This document shows, in pieces, positions 8,645 to 17,558 of a stretch of 64,000 bases of DNA. The DNA lies in assembly GCF_000427865.1 (NCBI RefSeq), contig NZ_ATYV01000010.1:62001-126000 (forward strand). The letters run 5' to 3'. Both the position numbers and the translations under genes were made by a program. Under the pieces are notes generated by a model. The model was given only the letters and a program-made list of their open reading frames with translations, had not been told where the DNA came from and did not search any database. Numbering within the stretch: the first letter of the stretch is position 1; each line of letters opens with the position of its first letter. Origin of the DNA: Corynebacterium sputi DSM 45148. Lineage in GTDB: Bacteria; Actinomycetota; Actinomycetes; Mycobacteriales; Mycobacteriaceae.

Positions 8645-8895
8645 GCCATGTTCGCCGTGGGCGATACCACCTGTTTTTCGGTTGACGTGGGCCGCTGAGC
8701 CGGTGATGATGGCCTCTGGAGTTCTCCGCCTTACGGATCGATAACGATCCGAATCCGGTGAACCGGAGCCACAGCCCGGGTGTGAGGCGTACCTATGCGC
8801 CACTCGCTGCTAGACTTGGCCCGATCTCATTAGTTTGATTAATTCGTTATATTGCTGGCGTGCGTCCGCGTGCCCGGCTTTTCAGGAGGATGCAC
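8645..8895 (+). promoter_or_regulatory. Leader and promoter region of secY
   Basis: 250 bases without a gene. A TTGACG hexamer is at 8682-8687. Two plausible -10 elements are TAGACT at 8811-8816 and TATATT near 8851-8856; the second lies in an AT-rich patch unlike the surrounding DNA. No riboswitch fold was recognised. The exact promoter cannot be settled by eye. Confidence 0.4.
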
Positions 8896-10227
8896 GTGCC
8901 AACCGGATTCCTGGCGGCATTTCGTGACGTCGACCTGCGGAAGAAGATCCTGTTCACAGTGGGCATGGTTATTCTGTACCGCATCGGTGCGCAGATCCCG
9001 ACCCCGGGTGTCGACTACAACGTCGTCGCCTCGCGGCTCGAGGCCGTGACGCAGGACCAGTCCAGCGTCTATAACCTGATCAACCTGTTTTCGGGTGGAG
9101 CGCTGCTTCAGATCGCCGTCTTCGGTATCGGCATCATGCCGTACATCACGGCGTCGATCATTGTGCAGCTGCTCACCGTGGTGATTCCACACTTCGAGCA
9201 GCTGAAGAAGGAGGGGCAGTCCGGTCAGGGCAAGATGACGCAGTACACCAGGTACCTGACTGTCGCCCTGGCGCTCCTGCAGTCTGCCGGCATCGTCGCG
9301 ATGGCTCAGAACGGTGGTCTGCTCGGCGGTAACCAGTCCCTCCTTATCGAGGGCGCTGGAGTCTGGGACATGGCCGTAATGGTCATGGTCCTCACCTCAG
9401 GTGCAGTCCTGGTCATGTGGATGGGTGAGCTCGTCACTGAGCGCGGCGTCGGCAACGGAATGTCTTTGATGATCTTCGCTGGTATCGCTGCTCAGATGCC
9501 ATCCATGGGCGTGAGCATCTGGGAGTCCTCAGGCCCGCTGGTGTTCGCTGTCGTTATGGCTGCAGTGTTTGCTGTCATCGTCTTCGTCATCTTCATTGAG
9601 CAGGGGCAGCGCCGTATCCCGGTGCAGTACGCCAAGCGCATGGTCGGACGTCGCCAGTACGGCGGCACCTCCACCTACCTGCCGCTGAAGGTCAACCAGG
9701 CCGGCGTTATCCCGGTGATCTTCGCATCGTCGTTGATCTACGTGCCGGTGCTGATCACTCAGATCGTCCAGTCCGGTGAGAACCAGGAGAACCTGGATAG
9801 CTGGTGGCAGCAGAACGTGGTCCAGTACCTCACGAACCCGTCGAGCTGGCAGTACATCCTCGGCTTCTTCGCACTGATCGTGTTCTTCTCCTTCTTCTAC
9901 GTTTCGGTTCAGTACTCGCCCGACGACCAGGCTGAGAACATGAAGAAGTACGGTGGATTCATTCCGGGCTACCGTCCGGGTCGACCGACCGCCCAGTACC
10001 TCGGGTACGTCATGACCCGACTGCTGGTCGTTGGATCCACGTATCTCGGCCTCATCGCTGTCCTGCCAAACTTGGCGCTCGATATGGGTCTCGGCGGAGG
10101 CTCCGGCTCTATGGCCGGAATGTTCGGTGGTACCGCACTGCTGATTCTCGTGAGCGTGTCGCTGACGACGGTGAAGCAGATTGAAAGCCAGATGATGCAA
10201 CGCAACTACGAAGGGTTCTTGAAGTAA
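8896..10227 (+). CDS. secY: Protein translocase subunit SecY
   Basis: 443 residues from GTG 8896; AGGAGG at 8884-8889 is correctly spaced for it, and the upstream ATG 8890 abuts the site. Ten membrane segments. Family landmarks are [56 protein letters not shown] (cytosolic loop) and the C-terminal [21 protein letters not shown]. It forms the SecYEG channel in the cytoplasmic membrane. Its stop overlaps the adk start by one base. Confidence 0.97.
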   Translation: MPTGFLAAFRDVDLRKKILFTVGMVILYRIGAQIPTPGVDYNVVASRLEAVTQDQSSVYNLINLFSGGALLQIAVFGIGIMPYITASIIVQLLTVVIPHFEQLKKEGQSGQGKMTQYTRYLTVALALLQSAGIVAMAQNGGLLGGNQSLLIEGAGVWDMAVMVMVLTSGAVLVMWMGELVTERGVGNGMSLMIFAGIAAQMPSMGVSIWESSGPLVFAVVMAAVFAVIVFVIFIEQGQRRIPVQYAKRMVGRRQYGGTSTYLPLKVNQAGVIPVIFASSLIYVPVLITQIVQSGENQENLDSWWQQNVVQYLTNPSSWQYILGFFALIVFFSFFYVSVQYSPDDQAENMKKYGGFIPGYRPGRPTAQYLGYVMTRLLVVGSTYLGLIAVLPNLALDMGLGGGSGSMAGMFGGTALLILVSVSLTTVKQIESQMMQRNYEGFLK

Positions 10228-10778
10228 TGCGACTTATTCTTGTTGGTCCTCCCGGTGCCGGTAAGGGCACTCAGGCCGCCATCCTGTCCGAGAAGCTGGG
10301 CGTCCCCCACATCTCCACCGGTGACCTGTTCCGCGCCAACATCGGCGAAGGAACCCCGCTCGGTCTGGAGGCAAAGTCCTACATCGACGCCGGCAACCTC
10401 GTTCCTGATGACGTGACTGTCCGCATGGTCGAGTCCCGCCTGCAGGATGAGGACGCCAAGGACGGCTTCCTCCTCGACGGCTTCCCGCGCACCGTGCCGC
10501 AGGCCGACGAGCTCAAGCGCATCCTCTCGGGCCTCGGTTTGGAGGCTGACGGAGTCGTGCAGTTCGACGTCTCTGAGGACGTTGTCGTCGACCGCATGCT
10601 GGCCCGTGGCCGCGCGGACGACACCGAGGACGTCATTCGTAACCGCATGCGCGTCTACGAGACCGAGACGGCACCGCTGCTGGATTACTACGCCGGCTCC
10701 ATTGTCACCGTTCAGGCTGAGGGCTCCGTTGAGGAGATTAACGAGCGCGCCCTGGAAGGCATCAACGGTCTCAAGTAG
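10227..10778 (+). CDS. adk: Adenylate kinase
   Basis: 183 residues, the short form without the zinc/LID insertion (common in actinobacteria). The P-loop GPPGAGKGT is at residues 7-15, followed by [11 protein letters not shown] and [11 protein letters not shown]. It interconverts ATP + AMP and 2 ADP. Its ATG overlaps the secY TAA (TAATG), giving the classical secY-adk pair. Confidence 0.96.
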   Translation: MRLILVGPPGAGKGTQAAILSEKLGVPHISTGDLFRANIGEGTPLGLEAKSYIDAGNLVPDDVTVRMVESRLQDEDAKDGFLLDGFPRTVPQADELKRILSGLGLEADGVVQFDVSEDVVVDRMLARGRADDTEDVIRNRMRVYETETAPLLDYYAGSIVTVQAEGSVEEINERALEGINGLK

Positions 10779-10790
10779 ACCCTGCTTCCC

Positions 10791-10830
10791 GACGATCCCC
10801 GCCCCACACCGTGGAGCGGGGATCGTCGCT
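10791..10830 (+). terminator. Hairpin terminator after adk
   Basis: A 12-bp stem (10791-10802 with 10816-10827) with a 13-base loop, followed by GCTTTACTT. Copy 10784-10793 of the recurrent 10-mer (minus orientation) immediately precedes and overlaps it. Confidence 0.7.
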
Positions 10831-10868
10831 TTACTTGGGAACGATTAAGTATGTCGGGATTTTCGGAG

Positions 10869-10883
10869 TATTCTGACCGCCTG
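10869..10883 (+). promoter_or_regulatory. Putative leaderless promoter of map
   Basis: A TATTCT -10 hexamer at 10869-10874 ends 8 bases before the GTG start at 10883, and no Shine-Dalgarno sequence is present. This arrangement fits a leaderless mRNA beginning at or next to the start codon. Confidence 0.5.
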
Positions 10884-11683
10884 TGAGTCTGTTCCGACGT
10901 AAATCAAAGACCGTCCCCGCCCGAACCCCGGGTGAGCTGGACGCGATGCAGGCGGCGGGCGAGCTCGTCGGCAGGGCACTAGTGGCCGTGAAGGACGCTG
11001 TTGGCCCCGGGGTGACGACCCAGGATCTCAATGACGTCGCCCACCAGATCATTATCGGAGCTGGCGGTGTTCCGTCCTTCCTCGGATACGAGGGTTTCCC
11101 CGGGTCGATCTGCTGCTCGGTGAACAAGGTCGTCGTTCACGGCATCCCGTCCAGCGAACTCGTTCTCGCTGAGGGAGACCTGGTCTCAGTGGACTGCGGA
11201 GCAATTCTCGATGGATGGCACGGTGATTCCGCCTGGTCGTTCGGTGTGGGGGAGTTGGCTGAGGACGTCGGGAAGCTCAATCTTTCAACTGCAGAGGTCC
11301 TCGACGCAGGTATCGCGGCGATGGTTCCGGGTAACCGACTGACGGACATCAGTCACGCACTCGAGGTCGCCACCGCTGCGGCCGAACTTCGCCACGGCAT
11401 TGAGCTGGGCATCGTTGCCGATTATGGCGGACACGCGATCGGACGCGAGATGCACATGGACCCCTTCCTGCCCAATGAGGGCAAGCCGGGCAAGGGGGAG
11501 CACATTGTCGAAGGCTCTGTACTGGCCATCGAGCCGATGCTGATCCTCGGCGGAGAGACGGAGAGCTTCGTCCTCGACGACGACTGGACTGTCGTTTCCG
11601 CCAACGGTCGACCCTCCGCACACTGGGAGCACACGGTCGCGGCCACCGCAGCCGGACCCCGAATCCTCACCCCGCGCCCGTAA
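10883..11683 (+). CDS. map: Type I methionine aminopeptidase
   Basis: 266 residues from GTG 10883. The metal ligands are in the expected places: [20 protein letters not shown] (two Asp), [13 protein letters not shown] (His) and the two Glu in LAIEPML and SAHWEHTV. It removes N-terminal Met from nascent proteins using two divalent metals. The order secY-adk-map is standard in Gram-positive bacteria, but here map has its own probable leaderless promoter after a terminator. Confidence 0.94.
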   Translation: MSLFRRKSKTVPARTPGELDAMQAAGELVGRALVAVKDAVGPGVTTQDLNDVAHQIIIGAGGVPSFLGYEGFPGSICCSVNKVVVHGIPSSELVLAEGDLVSVDCGAILDGWHGDSAWSFGVGELAEDVGKLNLSTAEVLDAGIAAMVPGNRLTDISHALEVATAAAELRHGIELGIVADYGGHAIGREMHMDPFLPNEGKPGKGEHIVEGSVLAIEPMLILGGETESFVLDDDWTVVSANGRPSAHWEHTVAATAAGPRILTPRP

Positions 11684-11701
11684 CTACTTCCCAAGGAACG
11701 C

Positions 11702-12970
11702 ATGAACCTCAAACGCATAACCCAGTCGCTGCTCTTCTGGATCATCATGGCGATTCTCCTCGGCATCGTCTGCAGCCTTTTCTTCCCGGAGTGGCTGGCC
11801 AAGGTCTTCGTCACCTTCAACGGGCTGTTCAGTAGCTTCCTGGGCTTCTTCGTTCCGGTGCTGATTTTCGCTCTGATCACTCCGGCGATCTCTGCGCTGG
11901 GCAAGGGTGCCGGTAAATGGCTGGGTGTCACCACCGGTATCGCGTATGCGTCGACGGTGATCTCCGGCCTCATCGCTTATGGCGTGTCTATGGCTTTGTA
12001 CCCGACGCTGCTTGGGGACCAGGGTGTCGGCGACGCCGTTGATATCGGTGCCGGTGAGCTCGAGCCGTACTTCTCGATTGAGATGCCTGCTCCGTTTGAG
12101 ATTATGACCGCGCTGCTGCTGGCCTTCGCCGTTGGTTTGTCCATGGCGTACGTCAAGTCCGAGACGCTACAGAAGGCTGCCGTGGAATTCCGCGACGTCA
12201 TCATGCTCGTCGTGGCCAAGTTCGTGATCCCGCTGCTGCCGTTCTTCATCTTCGGCATGTTCTTGTCGATGGGCATGAATGGCAACCTCGTCGAGACGCT
12301 GTCGATGTTCGTCAAGGTCCTGCTCCTGGCGACGGTCATGACATTCTTGGTCCTGGTCCTGCAATTCAGCGCCGCGGGAATCTATGCGGGTAAGAACCCT
12401 TTCACTGCTCTCAAGGGCATGATGCCCGCCTACTTCACGGCACTGGGCACCTCTTCCTCTGCCGCTACCATCCCGGTCACGCTGAGCTGTGTGGAGAGCA
12501 ACGGGGTCAGCAAGTCCGTCGCCGGCTTCGTGGTTCCACTGTCCGCTGCGGTGCACCTGTCCGGTTCGATGATGAAGATCAGTCTGTTCGCCTTCTCTAT
12601 CGCGTACATGGACGACATTCCGGTGACCGTTGGTCAGGCACTGGGCTTCATCTTCATGCTCGGCGTGATGATGGTTGCAGCTCCGGGCGTGCCGGGTGGC
12701 GCGATTATGGCTGCTGTCGGCGTGCTGCAGGCGCAGTTGGGCTTCGACGAATCCCAGATCGCCCTCATGATCGCCGCCTACATTGCGATCGATTCCTTTG
12801 GTACCGCTTGCAACGTCACCGGTGACGGAGCAATCGCCATGACCGTGAACAAGATGGCCAAGGGTGATCTTGGCGGCGAGGAGGACGGTAAGTTCCGCCT
12901 CAAGGAGCTTGAAGGAAGCTCGCTTGACGACGCCCAGATCTCCGCACAGGAGCAGTCCGACAATCGGTAG
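11702..12970 (+). CDS. Dicarboxylate/amino acid:cation symporter (DAACS/SDF family)
   Basis: 422 residues, polytopic. Landmarks of the glutamate-transporter fold are TSSSAATIPVTLSCVES (serine-rich re-entrant HP1 tip), the HLSGSMMKISLF segment, APGVPGGAIM (HP2 tip) and IDSFGTACNVTGDGA, where the Asp/Asn of the TM8 substrate and Na+ site fall. It takes up a dicarboxylate, Glu/Asp or Ser/Thr coupled to cations; the substrate cannot be fixed by eye. Its ATG lies 18 bp after map with AAGGAA before it, so the two may be cotranscribed. Confidence 0.88.
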   Translation: MNLKRITQSLLFWIIMAILLGIVCSLFFPEWLAKVFVTFNGLFSSFLGFFVPVLIFALITPAISALGKGAGKWLGVTTGIAYASTVISGLIAYGVSMALYPTLLGDQGVGDAVDIGAGELEPYFSIEMPAPFEIMTALLLAFAVGLSMAYVKSETLQKAAVEFRDVIMLVVAKFVIPLLPFFIFGMFLSMGMNGNLVETLSMFVKVLLLATVMTFLVLVLQFSAAGIYAGKNPFTALKGMMPAYFTALGTSSSAATIPVTLSCVESNGVSKSVAGFVVPLSAAVHLSGSMMKISLFAFSIAYMDDIPVTVGQALGFIFMLGVMMVAAPGVPGGAIMAAVGVLQAQLGFDESQIALMIAAYIAIDSFGTACNVTGDGAIAMTVNKMAKGDLGGEEDGKFRLKELEGSSLDDAQISAQEQSDNR

Positions 12971-13139
12971 CTAGTGTGACGGAGTCGTCGGGCCGCGGAG
13001 TTTGGAGAAATCCCAGGTCGGGTGTAACGTGGAACGCTGGTACAGGATACGTGTCCCCTCATCGAGGGAACGCGGCTACTGAACCTGTGTAGCAAGACAT
13101 CACCCAACTGGCTTGAAGCGCCGGGGAAACGTGGAGGAT

Positions 13140-13361
13140 ATGGCTAAGAAGGAAGGCGCCATCGAGGTAGAGGGCCGCGTCGTCGAGCCCCTGCCGAACG
13201 CAATGTTCCGAGTGGAACTGGATAACGGGCACAAGGTGCTCGCCCACATCAGCGGAAAGATGCGCCAGCACTACATCCGCATCCTCCCCGAGGACCGAGT
13301 TGTCGTCGAGCTTTCTCCGTACGACCTCGAGCGCGGGCGAATCGTCTACCGCTACAAGTAA
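13140..13361 (+). CDS. infA: Translation initiation factor IF-1
   Basis: 73 residues from ATG 13140 (GGAGG just upstream; the longer frame from 13113 would place the Shine-Dalgarno inside the gene). [16 protein letters not shown] through RGRIVYRYK is a complete OB-fold IF-1. The long gap before it (12971-13139) should carry its promoter. rpmJ, which follows infA in mycobacteria, is absent from the 13362-13552 gap. Confidence 0.97.
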   Translation: MAKKEGAIEVEGRVVEPLPNAMFRVELDNGHKVLAHISGKMRQHYIRILPEDRVVVELSPYDLERGRIVYRYK

Positions 13362-13552
13362 GACACTCACCTCCACTGTCCTGGCATGGGGAGGCGCTTT
13401 TGCGCGTCCGCATGTGAGTTACCTCCGGCAACGGTGGCCGGAGCCCCGCCAATGGTCTCGTACCGTCCCGGCATCCGTCCGGGAGCCGGCGAGACCGGCA
13501 TCAGGGGAAGGCACTGGAGGAAACCACCGCACCAACCGGAAGGAAATGCCAC

Positions 13553-13921
13553 ATGGCACGCCTTGCTGGAGTTGACCTGCCGCGCAACAAGCGCATGGAG
13601 GTCGCTCTCACCTACATCTACGGCATTGGTCCCGCCCGTGCCGAGGAGCTGCTGGAGAAGACCGGAATCTCCCCGGATCTCCGTACCGACAATCTGACCG
13701 ACGAGCAGGTTTCTGCTCTGCGTGACGTCATCGAGTCCACCTGGAAGGTGGAGGGTGACCTTCGCCGCGAGGTTCAGGCCGACATCCGTCGCAAGATCGA
13801 GATCGGCTGCTACCAGGGTCTGCGCCACCGTCGTGGAATGCCTGTCCGCGGACAGCGCACCAAGACCAACGCGCGTACCCGCAAGGGCCCGAAGAAGACG
13901 ATCGCCGGAAAGAAGAAGTAA
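13553..13921 (+). CDS. rpsM: 30S ribosomal protein S13
   Basis: 122 residues starting [24 protein letters not shown], with the C-terminal basic tail ([20 protein letters not shown]) that contacts tRNA in the P site. It opens rpsM-rpsK-rpsD-rpoA-rplQ, and GGAAGGA precedes the ATG. Confidence 0.97.
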   Translation: MARLAGVDLPRNKRMEVALTYIYGIGPARAEELLEKTGISPDLRTDNLTDEQVSALRDVIESTWKVEGDLRREVQADIRRKIEIGCYQGLRHRRGMPVRGQRTKTNARTRKGPKKTIAGKKK

Positions 13922-13924
13922 GAC

Positions 13925-14329
13925 ATGGCAGCTCAGAAGTCCGCTCGCGGCCGCCGTACCGGCCGCCGCGTAGTCAAGAAGAACGTGGCCCAGGGCCACG
14001 CATACATCAAGTCCACCTTCAACAACACCATCGTGTCCATCACGGACCCGAAGGGTGCTGTCATCTCCTGGGCCTCCTCAGGCCACGTCGGTTTCAAGGG
14101 CTCTCGCAAGTCCACGCCGTTCGCAGCGCAGATGGCCGCCGAGTCCGCAGCCCGCAAGGCTCAGGAGCACGGCATGAAGAAGGTTGACGTTTTCGTCAAG
14201 GGCCCGGGTTCGGGCCGCGAGACCGCCATCCGCTCCCTCCAGGCCGCCGGCCTCGAGGTCAGCTCGATCTCCGACGTGACGCCGCAGCCGTTTAACGGTT
14301 GCCGTCCGCCGAAGCGTCGTCGCGTCTAA
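13925..14329 (+). CDS. rpsK: 30S ribosomal protein S11
   Basis: 134 residues. [20 protein letters not shown] and the C-terminal [18 protein letters not shown] are diagnostic of S11, a platform protein of the small subunit. It lies 3 bp after rpsM. Confidence 0.97.
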   Translation: MAAQKSARGRRTGRRVVKKNVAQGHAYIKSTFNNTIVSITDPKGAVISWASSGHVGFKGSRKSTPFAAQMAAESAARKAQEHGMKKVDVFVKGPGSGRETAIRSLQAAGLEVSSISDVTPQPFNGCRPPKRRRV

Positions 14330-14351
14330 ACGGAAGGCTAGGAGATAAATT

Positions 14352-14957
14352 ATGGCCCGTTACACCGGTCCCGCAACCCGTAAGTCCCGTCGTCTGCGCG
14401 TAGACCTCATCGGCGGAGACATGAACTTCGAGCGTCGTCCCTACCCCCCGGGGCAGGCAGGCCGCGCTCGCATCAAGGAGTCGGAGTACCTCCTCCAGCT
14501 GCAGGAGAAGCAGAAGGCTCGCTTCACCTACGGCGTCATGGAGAAGCAGTTCCGTCGCTACTACGCTGAGGCAACCCGTCGCGCAGGCAAGACCGGCGAC
14601 AACCTCGTGATCCTGCTCGAGACCCGCCTGGACAACGTTGTCTACCGCGCTGGTCTCGCACGCACCCGCCGTCAGGCACGTCAGCTGGTCTCCCACGGCC
14701 ACTTCACGGTCAACGGCAAGAAGATCAACGTTCCGTCCTTCCAGGTTTCCCAGTACGACATCATCGATGTCCGTGAGAAGTCCACGAAGATGAACTGGTT
14801 CGCCGAGGCCCAGGAGACCCTGGTCGACGCTGTCGTCCCGGCCTGGCTGCAGGTTGTTCCGGAGTCCCTCCGCATCCTGGTTCACCAGGCACCGGAGCGC
14901 GCTCAGATCGACATCCCGCTGCAGGAGCAGCTCATCGTCGAGCTCTACTCGAAGTAA
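14352..14957 (+). CDS. rpsD: 30S ribosomal protein S4
   Basis: 201 residues. It has the S4 RNA-binding domain (LETRLDNVVYRAGLARTRRQ, ARQLVSHGHFTVNGKKINVP). The N-terminal region lacks the zinc-binding cysteines seen in some S4 paralogues, so this is the zinc-free form. It initiates 30S assembly by binding 16S rRNA. Confidence 0.97.
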   Translation: MARYTGPATRKSRRLRVDLIGGDMNFERRPYPPGQAGRARIKESEYLLQLQEKQKARFTYGVMEKQFRRYYAEATRRAGKTGDNLVILLETRLDNVVYRAGLARTRRQARQLVSHGHFTVNGKKINVPSFQVSQYDIIDVREKSTKMNWFAEAQETLVDAVVPAWLQVVPESLRILVHQAPERAQIDIPLQEQLIVELYSK

Positions 14958-15025
14958 GCTTCTCTCTTTCGTTCCCTTTTCCCTACGGCGTCAAATAGCG
15001 GTCGCCACACGGAGGATTTCCACAC

Positions 15026-16039
15026 ATGCTCATTTCACAGCGCCCCGCGTTGACCGAGGAGTACATCGACTCCTCCCGCTCCCGGTTCACCATCGAACCG
15101 CTGGAGCCGGGTTTCGGCTACACCCTCGGCAACTCGCTGCGTCGCACCCTGCTGTCGTCCATCCCGGGCGCAGCGGTGACCAGCATCCGTATCGATGGTG
15201 TTCTCCACGAGTTCACCACCATCACCGGTGTGAAGGAAGACGTCTCTGACATCATCCTAAACATCAAGGGCCTGGTCCTTAGCTCCGAGTTTGACGAGCC
15301 GGCTACCGTCTACCTCCGTCGTGAGGGAGAGGGTGCCGTCACCGCCGCGGACATCGAGTGCCCGGCTGGCGTGGAGATCCATAACCCGGATCACCACATC
15401 GCCACTCTGAATGAGCAGGGTCGCCTGGAGATCGAGATGGTTGTCGAGCGTGGCCGTGGCTACGTCCCGGCCCAGCTCAACACCGGTGGAGAGATCGGCC
15501 GTATTCCGGTCGACCAGATCTACTCCCCGGTCCTAAAGGTCAGCTACAAGGTCGAGGCAACCCGTGTCGAACAGCGCACGGACTTCGACAAGCTGATCAT
15601 CGATGTCGAGACCAAGAATTCCATCACTGCCCGCGACGCCCTGGCGTCCGCAGGTAAGACCCTGGTGGAGCTCTTCGGCCTGGCCCGCGAACTCAATGAG
15701 GCCGCGGAAGGCATCGAGATCGGACCCTCGCCGATGGAGGCCGAGGACGTCGCCGTGTACGCGACCCCGATCGAGGACCTGGAATTCTCCATGCGCTCCT
15801 ACAACTGCCTGAAGCGTGAGCAGATCGACACCGTCGGTCAGCTGGCAGCGCGCACCGAGTCCGACCTGCTGGACATCCGCAACTTCGGTGACAAGTCGAT
15901 CACTGAGGTCAAGGAGAAGCTTGCTGAGCTCGGCCTGGCGCTGAAGGACTCTCCGGACAGCTTCAACCCGTCCGCCGCCGCTGGCGACGAGTTCGGTGTT
16001 GAGTGGTCCGACGGGAACGATGAGGGCTACTCCGAGTAG
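15026..16039 (+). CDS. rpoA: RNA polymerase alpha subunit
   Basis: 337 residues. The N-terminal dimerisation domain is marked by [20 protein letters not shown]. After a linker comes the helix-hairpin-helix C-terminal domain ([23 protein letters not shown], seen here as [16 protein letters not shown]), which binds UP elements and activators. ATG 15026 has GGAGG upstream. It lies in the alpha operon between rpsD and rplQ. Confidence 0.97.
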   Translation: MLISQRPALTEEYIDSSRSRFTIEPLEPGFGYTLGNSLRRTLLSSIPGAAVTSIRIDGVLHEFTTITGVKEDVSDIILNIKGLVLSSEFDEPATVYLRREGEGAVTAADIECPAGVEIHNPDHHIATLNEQGRLEIEMVVERGRGYVPAQLNTGGEIGRIPVDQIYSPVLKVSYKVEATRVEQRTDFDKLIIDVETKNSITARDALASAGKTLVELFGLARELNEAAEGIEIGPSPMEAEDVAVYATPIEDLEFSMRSYNCLKREQIDTVGQLAARTESDLLDIRNFGDKSITEVKEKLAELGLALKDSPDSFNPSAAAGDEFGVEWSDGNDEGYSE

Positions 16040-16072
16040 ACCCCGCGATTTCATAACTCACGAGGAGATATC

Positions 16073-16570
16073 ATGCCCCAGCCCAAGAAGGGCGCCCGTC
16101 TCGGCGGCTCCGCTTCCCACCAGAGGAAGATCTTGGCCAACCTGGCCAAGCAGCTGTTCGAGAACGGCCAGATCAAGACCACCGATGCCAAGGCCAAGCT
16201 GCTGCGTCCGTACGCAGAGAAGCTGATCACCAAGGCTCGTCGCGGCACCCTCGCGGACCGCCGCAATGCAGCGAAGCTGCTGAACGACAACTACAGCATC
16301 CAGGTGCTGTTCGACGAGATCGGCCCGAAGTTCGCCGATCGCGACGGCGGCTACACCCGCATCATCAAGTTGGGTAACCGTAAGGGCGACAACGCACCCA
16401 TCTCCCTCATCGCACTGGTCGATGAGGAGACCGTCTCCGCTGAGGCCAACCGTGCCGCCCGCGCCGCCGCTTCCCAGGAAGCAGCTGCAGAGGAGGCTCC
16501 GGAGGTTGAGGCTGACGAGAGCACCGACGCTGAGGCAGCTGCCGAGGCTGAAGAGGCTGACGCGAAGTAA
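16073..16570 (+). CDS. rplQ: 50S ribosomal protein L17
   Basis: 165 residues. The first ~120 are standard L17 ([38 protein letters not shown]). The last ~40 form an Ala/Glu-rich acidic tail ([20 protein letters not shown]) as seen in other actinobacterial L17 proteins. It is the last gene of the alpha operon, before a GC-rich hairpin. Confidence 0.96.
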   Translation: MPQPKKGARLGGSASHQRKILANLAKQLFENGQIKTTDAKAKLLRPYAEKLITKARRGTLADRRNAAKLLNDNYSIQVLFDEIGPKFADRDGGYTRIIKLGNRKGDNAPISLIALVDEETVSAEANRAARAAASQEAAAEEAPEVEADESTDAEAAAEAEEADAK

Positions 16571-16587
16571 TTCGCTAACCCGGAATT

Positions 16588-16624
16588 GAACCCCGGGCCC
16601 GGTTTTTGACCGGGCTCGGGGTTC
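16588..16624 (+). terminator. GC-rich hairpin after rplQ
   Basis: A stem of about 15 bp with one mismatch (16588-16602 with 16609-16624) and a T-rich loop. No T-run follows, so it may be a T-less terminator or a 3'-end stabilising hairpin. Confidence 0.6.
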
Positions 16625-16642
16625 ACCCGTTTCAGGGGGCGG

Positions 16643-16655
16643 TATTCTGGCCGGG
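16643..16655 (+). promoter_or_regulatory. Putative leaderless promoter of truA
   Basis: TATTCT at 16643-16648 ends 6 bases before the GTG start of truA at 16655, and the rplQ hairpin lies just upstream. This is consistent with a transcript starting at the start codon. Confidence 0.5.
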
Positions 16656-17554
16656 TGATTCGCCTTCGACTTGATCTCGCCTACGACGGAACCGATTTCC
16701 ACGGTTGGGCTGCCCAGCCCGGGTCCGGGCTGAGAACTGTCCAGGGCATCCTGGAAGACTCGCTGTCTCGGGTTTTGCGCCAGCCCGTCCGCTTAACCGT
16801 GGCTGGTCGAACCGACGCCGGGGTCCACGCACTGCAGCAGACCGCTCACTGCGACATCGACCCTGAGGGTCTCAATGACCGCTCTATCGCGGGCGACCCC
16901 ACCCGTTTGGTGCGTCGCTTAGGTCGCATGTTGCCCAACGACGTCCGGGTCCACGCCTGCCAGATCGCACCCGAGGGCTTCGACGCCCGTTTCTCGGCTC
17001 TTCGCCGCCATTATGAGTACCGCGTCTCCACCGCAGACGGCGGTCCGCTTCCTATTCGCGCCAGGGACACCGCGCACCACCACCGCAAGGTGCATGTGGA
17101 TTCGCTTAACGACGCCGCCTCCGCCCTCATCGGCCTCAACGACTTCGCCGCCTTCTGCAAGCCCCGGGAAAACGCCACCACTGTCCGCGATCTGCAGCGT
17201 TTCGAATGGGTCGACGTGTCAACTGCGCAGGAACCGGAACTGTACGTCGCGAAGGTAACCGCAGACGCGTTCTGCTGGTCGATGGTGCGTTCTCTCGTCG
17301 GCGCCTGCCTCGCAACCGCGGAGGGACGCCGCGATCCCGGGTTCACCGAAAGCCTATTAGAGGAACGTTCTAGGTCCCCGCTCGTACCCGTTGCTCCGGC
17401 GTGTGGTTTGGCACTGTCGGGCGTGGATTATCCAGCAGACTCGGAGTTAGCCGCCCGAGCGGAAGCAACCCGCGGCATCCGAGTTCTACCCGGTGAGGAG
17501 GACCGTGCCGTAGGAAAGGGCTGCCCGGAGGGCAACCCGAGGTTCCACGGGTAA
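16655..17554 (+). CDS. truA: tRNA pseudouridine(38-40) synthase
   Basis: 299 residues from GTG 16655. LAYDGTDFHGWAAQP is the TruA N-terminal motif; TVAGRTDAGVHALQQ holds the catalytic Asp (GRTDxGVHA), and FCWSMVRSLVGACL is motif III. It converts U38-U40 of tRNA anticodon stem-loops to pseudouridine. The C-terminal ~30 residues extend beyond the usual end. The order rplQ-truA is conserved in actinobacteria. Confidence 0.95.
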   Translation: MIRLRLDLAYDGTDFHGWAAQPGSGLRTVQGILEDSLSRVLRQPVRLTVAGRTDAGVHALQQTAHCDIDPEGLNDRSIAGDPTRLVRRLGRMLPNDVRVHACQIAPEGFDARFSALRRHYEYRVSTADGGPLPIRARDTAHHHRKVHVDSLNDAASALIGLNDFAAFCKPRENATTVRDLQRFEWVDVSTAQEPELYVAKVTADAFCWSMVRSLVGACLATAEGRRDPGFTESLLEERSRSPLVPVAPACGLALSGVDYPADSELAARAEATRGIRVLPGEEDRAVGKGCPEGNPRFHG

Positions 17555-17558
17555 CGCC

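Noticed and set aside
13362..13552. A hidden rpmJ (L36) gene between infA and rpsM
   Set aside because: No frame encodes the short Lys/Arg/Cys-rich L36 sequence. The gap reads as leader sequence.
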